Below, piece by piece: positions 1 to 9,896 of a DNA stretch of 21,015 nucleotides (positions within the stretch are counted from its first letter, which is position 1; every line of letters begins with the position of its first letter). Under the pieces are notes generated by a model that searched no databases, had not been told where the DNA came from, and saw only the letters and a program-made list of their open reading frames with translations. This DNA is from Parachlorella kessleri (Eukaryota > Chlorophyta > Trebouxiophyceae > Chlorellales > Chlorellaceae), in the NCBI GenBank assembly GCA_001598975.1, contig BBXU01000843.1, forward strand, positions 1-21,015, read 5' to 3'. The position numbers and the translations under genes are program-made.

Positions 1-143
1 GGGCGGGGGGGGGCTCGAAAAGATGTTATACTTGAAGCCTGCTGTCCAAGGGACTTACTCCCGCCAACCCCATGCATGCCACATCGTCAAACTCTCAATG
101 ATAGTCTGCTCTTTCGTTATGCCTGTCGCCAAGAGCAAGGAGG
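1..143 (+). promoter_or_regulatory. RPA49 5' flank and leader
   Basis: A G-rich start (G9 at 5-13) is followed by a weak TATA-like TTATAC at 26-31 and several ATGs (72, 76, 98, 119) ahead of the RPA49 ATG. No clear promoter can be assigned. Confidence 0.3.
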
Positions 144-175
144 ATGGGCAAGAAGCGCAAAGCAGCCGCTGTTGA
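119..175 (+). other. Possible upstream ORF overlapping the RPA49 start
   Basis: An ATG at 119 opens an 18-codon frame (MPVAKSKEDGQEAQSSRC) that overlaps the RPA49 ATG at 144 in another frame and stops at 173-175. An in-frame ATG at 98 would lengthen it. Whether it is in the mRNA depends on the unknown transcription start. If transcribed, an overlapping upstream ORF normally lowers translation of the main frame. Confidence 0.3.
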
Positions 176-3100
176 TGACACACCTGCTCAGATAGACCAG
201 CTGGCATGCAGCGCTGATGGCACGGGACCTTTCACTGTGTACTTCCCAAGCGGCTTCGATCCCAGCTCAGCCAGTGGGGGCTGCGATTGGACTGCCTATG
301 AGCACACCAAGGGGAGGAACCACTACACCTTGGTTGCTCGGACGGTGAGGAGTTGTTTTATTTGTTAGCCGCTGCGAAACCAACAGTGCACGTGGGTCGC
401 ATGCACTGGTGCATGCGGGGGCATGCCAAGACTGATGGCAGTGCAAGCGCTGCAGTGCAGGATCAAAACGTGGACTTCATCGGCAAGACTACGAGCGCGG
501 AGTATCTAGGCCCACAAACATGCAGGTAATACCAGGGGTAAAAAGCCCCCATCGCATGCTGGCTGTTCTGCCCGAGACTGCAGTCAAAAGTCCGACGGCC
601 ATCACCTTGTTGATGCGCTGCAAGTTGCACGGCTGCTACAGCGAGTGGTGCTTGCAACATTGCTGCCTGGTCCCAAGGTTTCCAGGTGGCTGTGGCAAAC
701 TTCGCACACCCCTGAGTCGCTCACGCCTGCCCTTGTTAGTGCGCCCAGTTGGGGCTGCCGTCTTGTGGCCATTCGTGTAGCAGACTTACCCACTGCTCGG
801 CTTGGACAGGTTTGCGCTAGGGGTCTACGACCGGCGGAGAGGGCGGCTGGAGGTGGCGCCAGTGCAAGGGGAGCGGCTGCTTCGCATGGAGCCCAGGGTG
901 TATGGGCAGCAGTACGATCCCCGGGAGGCCCCTTCCGCGTATGATGAGCAGAAGCGGCGGGAGCACAACAAGAGGTGGGACGCTTGAGAACTGCAGAGGA
1001 TTGCACGGACAGTGAGCAGAGGGTATGGTGGGATTAAGGGAGGTTGCCGGCTGGAGTATCTAGGACCACCTGGGAGTACAGCAGTTACGGCTGGCCTGAG
1101 AGGGGCAGGCATATGCATTTGGTCGCTGCAATGCTTCTTGGCGGCCAATTGCAAGAAAGCTGCACCCTGAAGACCTCCCCTTGTGCCCCGGCTGCTCATG
1201 TGAAGCCCATCACACTGTGCAGTCCGGCCGACCAGCCGTCTGTTACTCCGTCCTGACCACACCCCTGCCCTGGCACAATGCCAACCTGAGAGCAGGGCAA
1301 GACATTTTACACATGTCGTGGCTATTGCTGGGCAACCGGGTGGGCCCTGGGTGGTATCCGAGGGGTCTCCTCCCGCCAGTATAGCTGCCTAGTTAGTAGT
1401 TAACTACTTTAGTCATGGAGCACACCGCCACCTGATCATGCAGCCCCACAAGTGGGGCCACCACAGAGTGATGATGACTACCCCTCGGCAAGTCCCGGGA
1501 CCTGGACTGCCCATGCAGGCTGGTGGGACGAGTTTTGCTGCCTGGTCAGTAGGTGACTACCCTTGACAAATACCTCGGCTGCCCATGCAGGCTGGTGGAG
1601 GAGTTTGGGTCCCAGCGACGCAAACGCCAGCTGGCACAGGCGGAGGCGGGGCAGGTCAAGGCAGAGCATGTGTCGGCTGCTGGCGCCATTTTGGAGATGG
1701 TGGCCGCTGCGGGCGAGGGGGCCGCCGGCAAGGTAAGTGACGAGAGGGGTTATTGGTGAGCGGAACCAACTGTGCTCATGCTGTAATTTCGACTAGGATG
1801 ATGGGTGTAGGCAGGTGGGCAGGATGTCACCGTCACCTAAGGAGGAGGGCGTGGCATGCAGCCGGCCCTGCCGCGATACCTGTGAGCCAACCCTCTGTGC
1901 TGGAACCAACGCTGCATCAAGCACTGGTGCTATGTGACATTTGGCTGATATGCACCATGTGGTCCACTCCACCGTCTGAGCCGCTTCTGGGATGGTACTC
2001 ACCAGCAATCCTGCCACCAGTTATCATACGCTTTCAACACCCCCTCTCCCCCGCGCACACAAACACACACTAACTGTCCCCTGCCAATGCCCTCCTGCAG
2101 GAGGAGGTGGTTGCAGCGGCCCTTGCACAACGCAACATCCCGCCCCACAACCCGGCCGCTACTGCTGCTGAGGAGGCGTACCCTGTGGATGGCTTGGTAC
2201 CTCCCGCGGTACGAGATTCCCTGGAGATCCGCCGCCTCTTCCCCGCCTGTGACAAGCCCGACTACCGGGAGACGCTGAGGACCTCTGGGCAGGTGGGTGA
2301 TGCATAACTTCTGGTTTCTGATGGGTCTGACAAGAATGCGTCTCATTAGAGAGGCTCGACAGCATGTGGGGCTCTTGCAGTGGTGATGGCATGGTAGCGC
2401 CAGGGGAACCAAATCAAAAGTTTGGCGTTTGATGTGTGCGGTGAAGTGAGACTTGCAATATGATCAGATTGGAGTCACATGCTGCTTGTCTTGCTGGCTG
2501 CTGCCTGACCTTCACCACCTTGACTCTTGCCTTTGTCTCATGTTCTGCTCAGGCACATCATGTGTAAAGGTAGTTTGATGCCGCTTGCTTCTATCATTGT
2601 TACTGCAGTTTGGCAGCGGCTACGTGCTCACTCGGCTGGAGCTTCTGTCCCAAAAGGATGATGCGGCAAGGGAGGAGCGGGCGCGCATGCTGTGCATGCT
2701 GGGGCACCTCCTCAAGCTGCACGCGCGCTTTGGCACGCTGAGGGGGCGCAGCGTGGAGGACATGGCCAAGAAGGCATTCATAAGCGTGAGTCATGAGTGC
2801 GCTGCAGTGCCACGGTGAATTGTGCCTGCTTGCACTGACTTTCTAGGAGCAATGAAGGCATCTGTTGGTGCAACGGCCTGCCTGCCAGCGTCGTGCATCT
2901 AGTGGTCGCCCCATCAGGCAGACCCAATGGTGGATCCGTCATATGGCCCCTCTGTCAATATGCAGGAGGGCGTCCTAGAGCCGCTGCTGGATATGTTTTA
3001 TACCCGGGAGGGCAGCCATGAGGGACAGAGGTGGGCAATACATAGCAGCACCTGTCGCACTTGACGTTGATGCACCTGCTGCCATGTCAACTGCAAGACA

Positions 3101-4192
3101 TGCAACCCCTCCAGCATCCCTGCGGAAGAAGTTTATCCCCCTCAACAGCCGCAACAGCTATTTGCCCTAGCCTGCCATGCCAGTGATGTGGGCATTGTCA
3201 GCCCAGCAGTCCATAGTCCGGCGGAGGCCGGGATCTCATCCGGCCTGACCCGCAAGTAACATGGCTGCGACAGCAAACCCCACCAAATCGCCCGTACTGG
3301 CCGCTTGGCTGCCTGCCCCCAGCCCTGCAGCAATTATTGGCATTGGACACCGCCCGTACCTCCTACCTCACGCTTCCAGTTCAAGTTGTGATCGGTGGCT
3401 TTTAGCCAACCTTGTCGACCTAGGGCTTCTCTTGTAGCGCTGTCTGCTTCCCCTGTGTCAGTCTTTGCAGGATAACGCATCCTTCGTGGACAGCCTTGCA
3501 CATAGACTCTGCACAGCCTGGGTGCAGGTATGTACTGAGCAAGGACAAGAAGGCGCTGATGCTAAGTTACATCCTAGCGCTGGCGGTGAGGGTGGAGAAC
3601 TCTTCAGTGCTGGAGCCCCACTGCCTGTTGGCACTTGCCGAAGAGCTTAAGGCCAAGCCTGGTGACTTGGTCAACCGTTTCAGGTAGGGTGTGGAGGACA
3701 GGGGCAAGGGTGGAATCCAGCTGGGTTGAAGCGGGGTTTGGGTCCATCAGGGCTGGTGGGGTGGTGGGCGCCAAGTTGTTGAGTGAAACAAGTGTGGTGA
3801 GGGTCTTAAATCCGCCCTGCAGTGCCTCTAGCTTGTTAAAGCATATGGGTTTGGGAGCTGGTAGTTATTATTAGCAGCGGTTGAAAGCCAGCATTACACG
3901 ACGTGCCTGCCACAGCACTTCGTATTGGCTCCAGTGCGGGCGCCAGGTCGTGAAGGGACATATGAGGAATGGTCAGCCAGCCGTTTGTTGGCAATGCACC
4001 ATGGTGGTTTGGCTTGTCTGCCGCAGGGAGCTGGGCTGCAGCGACTTCAGCGTGGCTGCGCTGAACTCCGAAGGCGCCAAGGTGCGCAGCCACCGTGTCG
4101 CGCTACTGCCGCACTCTTCAGAACCCAAGACACTTGCCGACAGCTTCCCTGCTCTCAAGCTGGGCGGCAAGAAGCCTCCTGGGGCCAAGTAG
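144..4192 (+). CDS. RPA49: DNA-directed RNA polymerase I subunit RPA49 (A49), 9 exons, complete
   Basis: Exons 144-344, 461-525, 810-974, 1591-1732, 2101-2292, 2609-2785, 2966-3030, 3528-3683 and 4027-4192 (TAG). All junctions are GT-AG and phases agree (0,2,2,0,0,0,2,2), giving 442 aa, close to fungal and animal A49 (about 415-480 aa). The start is the first in-frame ATG after a TAG at 102. Family-like landmarks: a Lys-rich start (MGKKRKA), DFIGKTTSAEYLGPQT followed by RFALGVYDRRRGRLEV near residues 72-105 (the N-terminal dimerisation region that pairs with the A34.5/PAF49 partner), then VEEFGSQRRKR near 146-156, a conserved family signature. The C-terminal part, from about residue 200, should be the tandem winged-helix region; its stretch YVLSKDKKALMLSYILALAV with RFRELGCS resembles plant A49. 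Known role of the family: initiation and elongation by nucleolar Pol I on rDNA. Exon 8 could instead start at 3471 (same phase, 19 extra codons), but the shorter form fits the family better. A decoy copy of the exon 4 acceptor lies at 1518. Confidence 0.9.
1388..1463 (+). repeat. Interspersed repeat, copy 1, in RPA49 intron 3
   Basis: A TAGT-rich stretch (1388-1415) is followed by ACCGCCACCTGATCATGC at 1424-1441 and a palindromic CCCCACAAGTGGGG at 1444-1457. The same three parts in the same order occur at 5699-5797 in the ACR11-like gene, including an identical 18-mer. It looks like an old non-autonomous element or its end. No coding capacity or target-site duplication was identified. Confidence 0.55.
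1475..1600 (+). repeat. Imperfect tandem duplication of the RPA49 exon 4 acceptor
   Basis: TGACTACCC occurs at 1475 and 1554, and CTGCCCATGCAGGCTGGTGG at both 1507-1526 and 1579-1598. The second copy is the real 3' end of intron 3 plus the start of exon 4. The first is a decoy with an intact CAG; using it would read RLVGRVLLPGQ then a stop. Confidence 0.8.
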
Positions 4193-4309
4193 GAGCTACA
4201 TCTGTAAGGGAGGTTGGATAGCTTGAGACTCGTGGCGCTGGCACGAAATGGCCTGGTGATGGTTGGTGCAGCAGCCGTTGGGAGCCGCTTGCTTTATGGT
4301 CTGGACCTA

Positions 4310-4314
4310 TGTAA
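4310..4314 (+). terminator. Candidate poly(A) signal TGTAA for RPA49
   Basis: TGTAA lies about 118 bases after the stop codon. Another at 4203 would leave a 3' UTR of only some 30 bases, and one at 4612 sits against the next gene's TATA-like box, so this one is the most reasonable of the three. The choice is inference. Confidence 0.35.
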
Positions 4315-4618
4315 CAAAGCAATGGAGAACCTAACACAACCATTTATAGTCATGCGCCCCAGTCAGCAGCCTGAACACGGGTATTCCCCGGGCGTCTCGC
4401 AGGGCTACACGCCGACGGGCGCCGCCATGGGCATCACACGCAGACAGGAGTCACAAACCGTTCCTGCTTTTTTGGGTCCTTTGTTGTGTGGAGTATGCTC
4501 CTGTTCAAACTAGCTATCGCGGTTACCGCGGACTGGAGAAAACGTGACACGCATCGCAAGGGTGATCAAGGAGCGGTGTCTCTAGGAAATGGTACAAGGC
4601 CAATTGGCATCTGTAAAG

Positions 4619-4624
4619 TATAAG
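4619..4624 (+). promoter_or_regulatory. TATA-like box of the ACR11-like gene
   Basis: TATAAG lies 62 bases before ATG 4686, with no ATG in between. A start of transcription near 4650 would give a leader of about 35 bases. This supports exon 1 as drawn. Confidence 0.5.
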
Positions 4625-4685
4625 GTGGCCAAAGGGGAGTCATATCTTTATCTCCGTTGCGGCTGGTTGCCCTTGCCAAAGAACC

Positions 4686-7600
4686 ATGCAGCTGGCCCTG
4701 ACGAAAGCGCCCACCTTTGCGCACAGCGAGCTGTGCAGGCCGGCTAAATACAGTCCGCCTTGTGCCGCTAGGTAGGGCAGAGGGAATGCCAGCTGTGCCA
4801 GCTTGGCTGTCAGGAACCATCACCAATACCGGGTGTGTGAATCCAGGTCTGCTGCCTACCATGCTGCTGCGTTGATCAAGGCCCCAACAGCCCGCCTCGT
4901 CGCCAGGTAAGCTTGGCTAGTATGGGTTGCATGCCCTGCCCTCGAGCCAGCAAGACAGCCACCTAGTACCACAGCAAGCACCCTGCCCTCTCACTTGGTA
5001 AGAGAGCAACTGCCACTGAATCGCATGCTGCTGGTTGTATCCCACTTAGCGAGCTGGCTCAAGCTGACAGCTCCGCTGTCAGTTGAAACCACGTTCAAGG
5101 CAGCTCATGCCCTCCCAAGCACCCCCTCGTAGGACCTGGCTTGAGCCAATAAGACTATGCTAGTCAGCCAAGGTGATAGACTTTGCTCGTGCCGTTGTTT
5201 CTGTGGTCTTTAGCGTCCCTGTCATCAAAGCCTCCTGCGCGAGCCTTCTTGCCTCCTCGCACTCGCAGGGCCAGCGCTTGCAAGGCGTCCGCCCACAACG
5301 GTGCGAGCGATGCTGTGTGTGTTGTATCCTCTTGGCTTGCAGGGCCGCCGCCCCCGAGGCGTCCACCCAGAATGGCACCTCAGCCAAGTCAGAAGCGACG
5401 GTGGTGGTTAAGATTGACAACGAGAGCGACCCCTTTGCCACCGTGGTCACTGTGGAGTTTGGTGACTATCTGGGGGAGCTGGTGGACACGGTGAGAGAGA
5501 AAGGAGGAAAAGGCAAAGGCAGGCAAGGCCGTTGAGTCCTGACTAGCTGCCCTTGTGACGGCAGCCAGTGGCGGCATGTCAAATTCACCTGTCTGTCCGC
5601 GGCCGCTGCCGTGTTGTGCACGAAGCGTAACAATAGGCGTACGAGGCCGGTTGTGACGTAGAGGAACAAAGGAAGGCACCTTCAAGCCCAGTCAAGTCTT
5701 GTCTAGTCTAGTCAAGTCTAGCCTGGTCTAGTCTAGTCTAGTCATCAGCAAACCGCCACCTGATCATGCTGTTGTGAGTCTCCCACACGTGGGCCCACAG
5801 ATTGTTGGCAAGCGTCTGCTTGTTTGTGAGCTGGCAGCCTATGAAGGCTTGCTTGGTGCAGTGACATCAGCATGCCGCCGCTCGCCACAACCCCATCCGC
5901 TTGGCCTTGCTAGTTCAGGGGACTTCTGTGTTGCGCCCGGCGGTCGGCTTGCAGTTTGCTTCAGAGAGGCTTGGGCAGTGCTGGCCACTGACACGGCGAA
6001 GGCATTGTTGCCCCTGAGTTGATGGTGGAGATTGTAGGATGATCGCCCGCCATCAGCGTGCTTGTACATTTCATGGCTCGCAGGTTGCTGCGCTGAAGAA
6101 CCTGGGCTTGAATATCAAGCGGGCCAAACTCAAGCAGGCGGGCACCGGCGGCAAGCATAGGTTTTACGTGACAGACGGAGGTGGGTTGACTGATGGTTGA
6201 AGCCCAGAGGCCACATCTAAAGGAAACCTTGGGTGGTCCTTTGGGGGAGGCGTGGTTAGAAAAGCATGTACCGATTTGGCTGGCTGTATTGGACAGTGGC
6301 AAGGGCCATATCTTTGTTATTGTCGAGCGTGACCCTTTTATAAGTGGATGGCAATGGAGCAAGGTCGCTCTCTCTTGCATGGAAGGGGATGGATATGTCT
6401 CACCAAGTCTGTGGTTTAACATGCTCCTACAGCGAAAGAAAGCGGTCAGGTCGCCGTAATACCTAAGAAGTCCACCTGGGATGACTCCAAGGTCCTGATT
6501 CTGCGCAGCTTGGTGGAAACAACAGCTGCCATGTTGTGGTGCCTGCCTGCAGCCACTAGCGAGAAGGTCATCAGGTCGTCCAAGATTGAGGAGATCCGCC
6601 TCACCATCCTCAACATGATGCTCGCATACCACCCGGAGAGCAGCGAGCAGATCGCCTGGTCCACTTCCGCGCCTCCCAGGAGCGACGTGGACCCAACGCA
6701 CCCGCTGGGAGCCCGCAAGCGGTAGGCAGCTGGTTCCTGGGTGCCGAACCCCCCTCATGATGGCCGCTCAGTGCTCAGCAGTGCGGTGACTGTGGCACAT
6801 GTGTCAGAGCAGAGCAGAGCAGCCTGAGTCACAGAGTCGCATGGGGGCGGGTCTGCGGGCAGGCGGAATGCCTGTTGTTCGTTGTTGGATGTCCCTGAGC
6901 TGGTTAGGCTAGTAGGGATCGAGCCTCCCTAGAGATGCTGCCTAATCTGCCACTGGTGCTCGCACTGGTGGCGGCATAGCTGAGGAGGTGGAGGTGGGAG
7001 GGCAGATTGCTCCATATACAGAGTGCCGCTGCTACCCCCCTGCCTGCCTGTATGCACGGCACTCCAGACGCACATCACTAAACATGGGTTGATTCGTTTC
7101 CAGAATGTGATATACTTTCCTTGTTCAACCATCCAGGTACGGCATCCAGACGCAGATTGAGGTGCGGGAACACGAGAGCGGCTCCCACTCCACGCTAATT
7201 GTCAACACGCTCGACAGGCCGGGCCTGCTTACTGGTAGGTGGGCGGGCCCAAGCGGCACAGTCACAGGTCACCACCTGACCATTGGTAGTCAGGGCGGCC
7301 CTGTCTACGTCTACTGGGGGTTATATAGAGGGTGTCTTTAAGTAGGGCGAAAGGCAATGCGGTTGGAGAGGAGGTAAGCACAGACTGGACTGACAGGGCT
7401 CCACCTCTGCACTTATGCTTTGTTTCTTGCCGCAGAGGTTAGGTAGGGGAGATCTGTGAGCAAGGAAGTTTAGCGAGCCAGGAGAGCTTGTGCTCGATTG
7501 ATGCCCACCCACTGCACAGTTGCAGCTGCTAGGAAATCGAGCCTGGTAACCTTTTCATGGTTGAGGCGCCCGCTTGACGGGGTACCGCTGGGATGGCTGC

Positions 7601-8544
7601 CTTGCAGATATCGTGAAGGTGCTTAAGGACATCAACCTCAATGTCGTGTCTGCCGAGGTGGATACAAGTAAGTGGGGTTGGCATGGCAGGGCCTGCTAGT
7701 ATTCCATGGTGACAGGGTATCACTTGCGTGCAAACACGCCGTGATGGTACGTGTGCTTGGGCAAGCGGAAGGTGCTGTGCTCTGCTGGGACTCACGCCCA
7801 GGTGTGACACCGCCATGGCCATGAGGGCGGGGTGGGACTGGGGACCTGCTCAGGCGCAGAGGTAGCGGCCCTGTTTGCGGCCATCATTAACCTGTGCTGG
7901 TGGTAGTAAGACTGCCCCGCTTGCCCGCTGTGGTTTGCCTGCAGTTGGCCGCAACGCGTTTGACAAGTTCAATGTGACCTACCATGGCGAGGCACTGCCG
8001 GAGCCCATGTGCCAGCTGGTGAGTTTTGCGAAGCCCAACCAGGGAGGCCAAGCTGGGCAGTGGGTGCTACCCAGGCGCCATTCCCTGGAGCAACTCCTAG
8101 CGAGGCCTGAATCCTCAACTGCAGGGTGCCTTCTGGGGAGATCTTGATCATTCACTAAGATCGCTGCTTTGGTGCCTTGCTTGCGGGCTGGTCCTCGCAC
8201 AACCCTGCTGACCCTGACCCCTGCTTTGCCCTACTACATGGGTCCTCCATTGTGCGCCACTACCGGTCTCGTCTCCCGCATGCAGCTCTGTCTCCTGTCT
8301 TGCAGTGCGTGTGCGCCCTGCAGTGCGTCCAGCCTCTGGCAACTGCTCATGGCTCTTCCAGGCATCCATCAAATGTAGATAGGAGTGAATGTTTCAAAAC
8401 ACAATGTTTTCTTTTGTTTTGTCATTCAAATCAAGTCTTATAACCTACTTGTCGCTCCATCCTGTGCAATTGCAGTGCGTGAACGCCCTGCAGTACTACC
8501 TATCCCAGGCCGAGGTTGAGAAGGAGTGGAGCGAGTCCTACTGA
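4686..8544 (+). CDS. ACR11: Chloroplast-type ACT domain-containing protein (ACR11/ACR12-like), 8 exons
   Basis: Exons 4686-4771, 5343-5490, 6084-6180, 6553-6721, 7137-7234, 7608-7667, 7945-8018 and 8476-8544 (TGA); all GT-AG, phases consistent, 266 aa. Exon 1 encodes a short Ser/Ala/Arg/Lys-containing start without acidic clusters (MQLALTKAPTFAHS), consistent with a transit peptide, and is the first ATG after a TATA-like box. ACT domain 1 covers about residues 47-128 (VVVKIDNESDPFATVVTVEF, then LKNLGLNIKRAKL). A linker with HPESSEQ (137-143) follows, as in Arabidopsis ACR11/12. ACT domain 2 covers about 172-260 with the hallmark DRPGLL turn at 193-198. Plant ACR11 is a plastid protein reported to bind and activate glutamine synthetase GS2 and Fd-GOGAT; a similar nitrogen-sensing role here is inference. 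Exon 4 starting at 6553 gives an ungapped match to the plant proteins between ACT1 and the linker. An acceptor at 6432 is phase-compatible and would insert 40 residues. Decoy acceptors lie at 5268 and 8305. Exon 1 is the least certain part. Confidence 0.87.
5232..5380 (+). repeat. Imperfect tandem duplication (74 bp step) of the ACR11-like exon 2 acceptor
   Basis: GCAG followed by GGCC and, 14-16 bases on, AGGCGTCC occur at 5265-5290 and again at 5339-5364. The copies continue recognisably for about 35 bases (coding KASAHNG versus EASTQNG). The second is the real exon 2 start; the first keeps a usable CAG acceptor but leads into the wrong frame. Confidence 0.6.
5691..5745 (+). repeat. TAGTC/CAAGT microsatellite
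   Basis: A degenerate pentanucleotide array (TCTAG/TCAAG units, about ten) in intron 2 of the ACR11-like gene. It directly abuts the second copy of the interspersed repeat. A short related TCTAGTCTAG stretch occurs near 16908. Confidence 0.75.
5746..5800 (+). repeat. Interspersed repeat, copy 2, in ACR11-like intron 2
   Basis: ACCGCCACCTGATCATGC at 5752-5769 is identical to 1424-1441. It is followed by CCCACACGTGGGCCCA at 5782-5797, matching the palindromic part of copy 1, and preceded by the TAGTC array as in copy 1. Confidence 0.6.
6431..6583 (+). repeat. Degenerate duplicate of the ACR11-like exon 4 start
   Basis: AGCGA followed shortly by TCAGGTCG occurs at 6431-6453 and again, next to the real acceptor, within 6559-6580. 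Both sites follow a pyrimidine-CAG acceptor. The upstream one is phase-compatible and in open frame, so it could give a 40-residue longer isoform. Confidence 0.4.
8301..8493 (+). repeat. Duplicate of the last-exon acceptor of the ACR11-like gene
   Basis: TTGCAGTGCGTGTGCGCC continues CTGCAG at 8300-8323, and TTGCAGTGCGTGAACGCC continues CTGCAG at 8470-8493, a 170 bp step with two mismatches in 24 bases. The upstream copy has an intact acceptor and stays open to a TAA at 8441-8443, so it could act as an alternative terminal exon with an unrelated tail. Confidence 0.75.
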
Positions 8545-9197
8545 GCGGCGTGGAGTGTGTCACGGCTGTTCTCATGGGTACTTGCGTGCTGGGGTACAGG
8601 AGACGGGAGTATACTGCAGAGGGCTTGGGGTGCACCCTGCGCCTGCAAAGTGACCCCCTTTGCCTGAGATGCAACTTGGTGTGGGGTGGGCCCGAAGCAT
8701 CCGTGCAAGCCGAGACAGTCCCATCAATGTACATCACTCACCAGGCTGGTGCCTAGCGGATTGGCGGGTGTGCCAACCATCCACTGCCACCTTGCCTGCC
8801 ATTTGTTGGCTGTCCTTGCTACCTGATTATATAGAATGCCGGTTGCCGGTGTGACCATATTCCTTCCCCCAATCGATATATTGGAACTGTGTGAATCGTC
8901 ATGGTTTGGTCAGGGTGGCAGGCAAGTGGGAACGGACATGGTCTTCCTCAACTCCTAATAAGCAGCACCTGATGTGCTTGGAGCTCATGCAACACGTGTA
9001 TTCGGCTCCCTAAAAGGAGGGAGACGGCTAGGCAGACTGGTGGAAGTAATCGGGATGGAACTTGTTGTCACCCTTGTAGCTGGTGTAGAGAGTATCGTCT
9101 CAGTTAGAATAGTTTTGTGTGCTGTCGGAGCGGCAGCCTGAGGCCAACACAAAAGGGAGACACCTACTGGATCAGGTCGTAGGCAAGACCCAGGCTG

Positions 9198-9295
9198 AGT
9201 GCACAGCCTCTGCAAGGCTCAGGCGTATTTTGCATACAGCCCTGCTCGTCCAGCCCATCTCTTGCTCCCTGTTCGCACTGCCTGCCACCCACATG
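9198..9295 (+). repeat. Interspersed repeat family B, copy 1
   Basis: About 85-95 bases match 17213-17305 with roughly three quarters identity by eye, for example CTGCCTGCCACCCACAT versus CTACCTGCCACCCATAT. Both copies read in the same frame as similar peptides (ARLRRILHTALLVQP versus TRLRLILHPALSVQP). Origin unknown; a decayed mobile element is the simplest guess. Confidence 0.6.
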
Positions 9296-9680
9296 ACAAC
9301 TGCAGGCAGCCCTGTCAGTCCAGTATACCCATGCCACCGTGACCAAAAGGCAGCTTGTATATCTGCAGGCCATAGGTCCGAAGCTACTTCTGGCGTCTTT
9401 CCCGGGGCTCCTTAGGCAAGGGCAGACAAAGTTGGGCCCTTGGGGAGCCGGAGTCCTAGGGGCAGGCTTGGTGCGAGGCAAGCTAGAAGGTGGCCGCCCA
9501 GTAACTCTTTACCCCGCCGAGCTTGGCAATAGAATAATAAGTACCCTCGGCTCTGCAACCACAAGGATTGATGCTGGGCTGCTCTGGATATGGAACAGGG
9601 CGCATGCACGGCTGACCACCACCATCAGTATCAAGCAGATGACGAGTTTCACAGTTAAAACCCTGGAGCATGCTGGACAC

Positions 9681-9688
9681 TTTATATA
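9681..9688 (+). promoter_or_regulatory. TATA-like box of the NUMOD3 gene
   Basis: TTTATATA lies 209 bases before ATG 9897. There is no ATG between them, which supports this pairing of promoter and start codon. A TGTAA at 9715 just downstream would then lie in the leader. Confidence 0.4.
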
Positions 9689-9896
9689 GGTGGCAATTGC
9701 CCACTGTGAATAATTGTAAATTCCACCACCGCTACGGGAGAAGGCGGTGCAGGTTTTCAGTCCAAGGCGGGAAGCTCCCATCCTCGCTACCACCCAGTTT
9801 GCCAAGAGCCACCTCGTTGCACTCAACTGTCCAAAGAACCAAGCCCTGTCCCCACGCCAGCGAGGTTGATTGTCTCGCAGCTGCCCCCAGTTGTGC

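Larger units (their letters stand above)
4193..4685 (+). other. RPA49-ACR11 intergenic region
   Basis: These 493 bases separate two tandem genes. They should hold the RPA49 3' UTR and the promoter of the ACR11-like gene. I see no conserved coding sequence on either strand. TGTAA motifs, the usual green-algal poly(A) signal, occur at 4203-4207, 4310-4314 and 4612-4616. Confidence 0.6.
8545..9896 (+). other. Intergenic region between the ACR11-like and NUMOD3 genes
   Basis: About 1.35 kb with no recognised gene. It holds the ACR11-like 3' UTR (no TGTAA found before the next promoter, so its end is undefined), an interspersed repeat at 9198-9295, and the promoter and leader of the NUMOD3 gene. 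A short minus-strand frame at 9028-9100 is discussed under findings. Confidence 0.6.

Noticed and set aside
6193..6459. 88-codon plus-strand frame in ACR11-like intron 3
   Set aside because: It has no family resemblance and lies in a different phase from the flanking ACT exons.
5961..6758. 265-codon minus-strand open frame
   Set aside because: It is antisense to exons 3 and 4 of the ACR11-like gene, which have phase-consistent splicing and family similarity. The minus frame shows no recognisable family.
9339..9689. 116-codon plus-strand frame upstream of the NUMOD3 gene
   Set aside because: No recognisable family, and it lies just upstream of and up to the TATA-like box.
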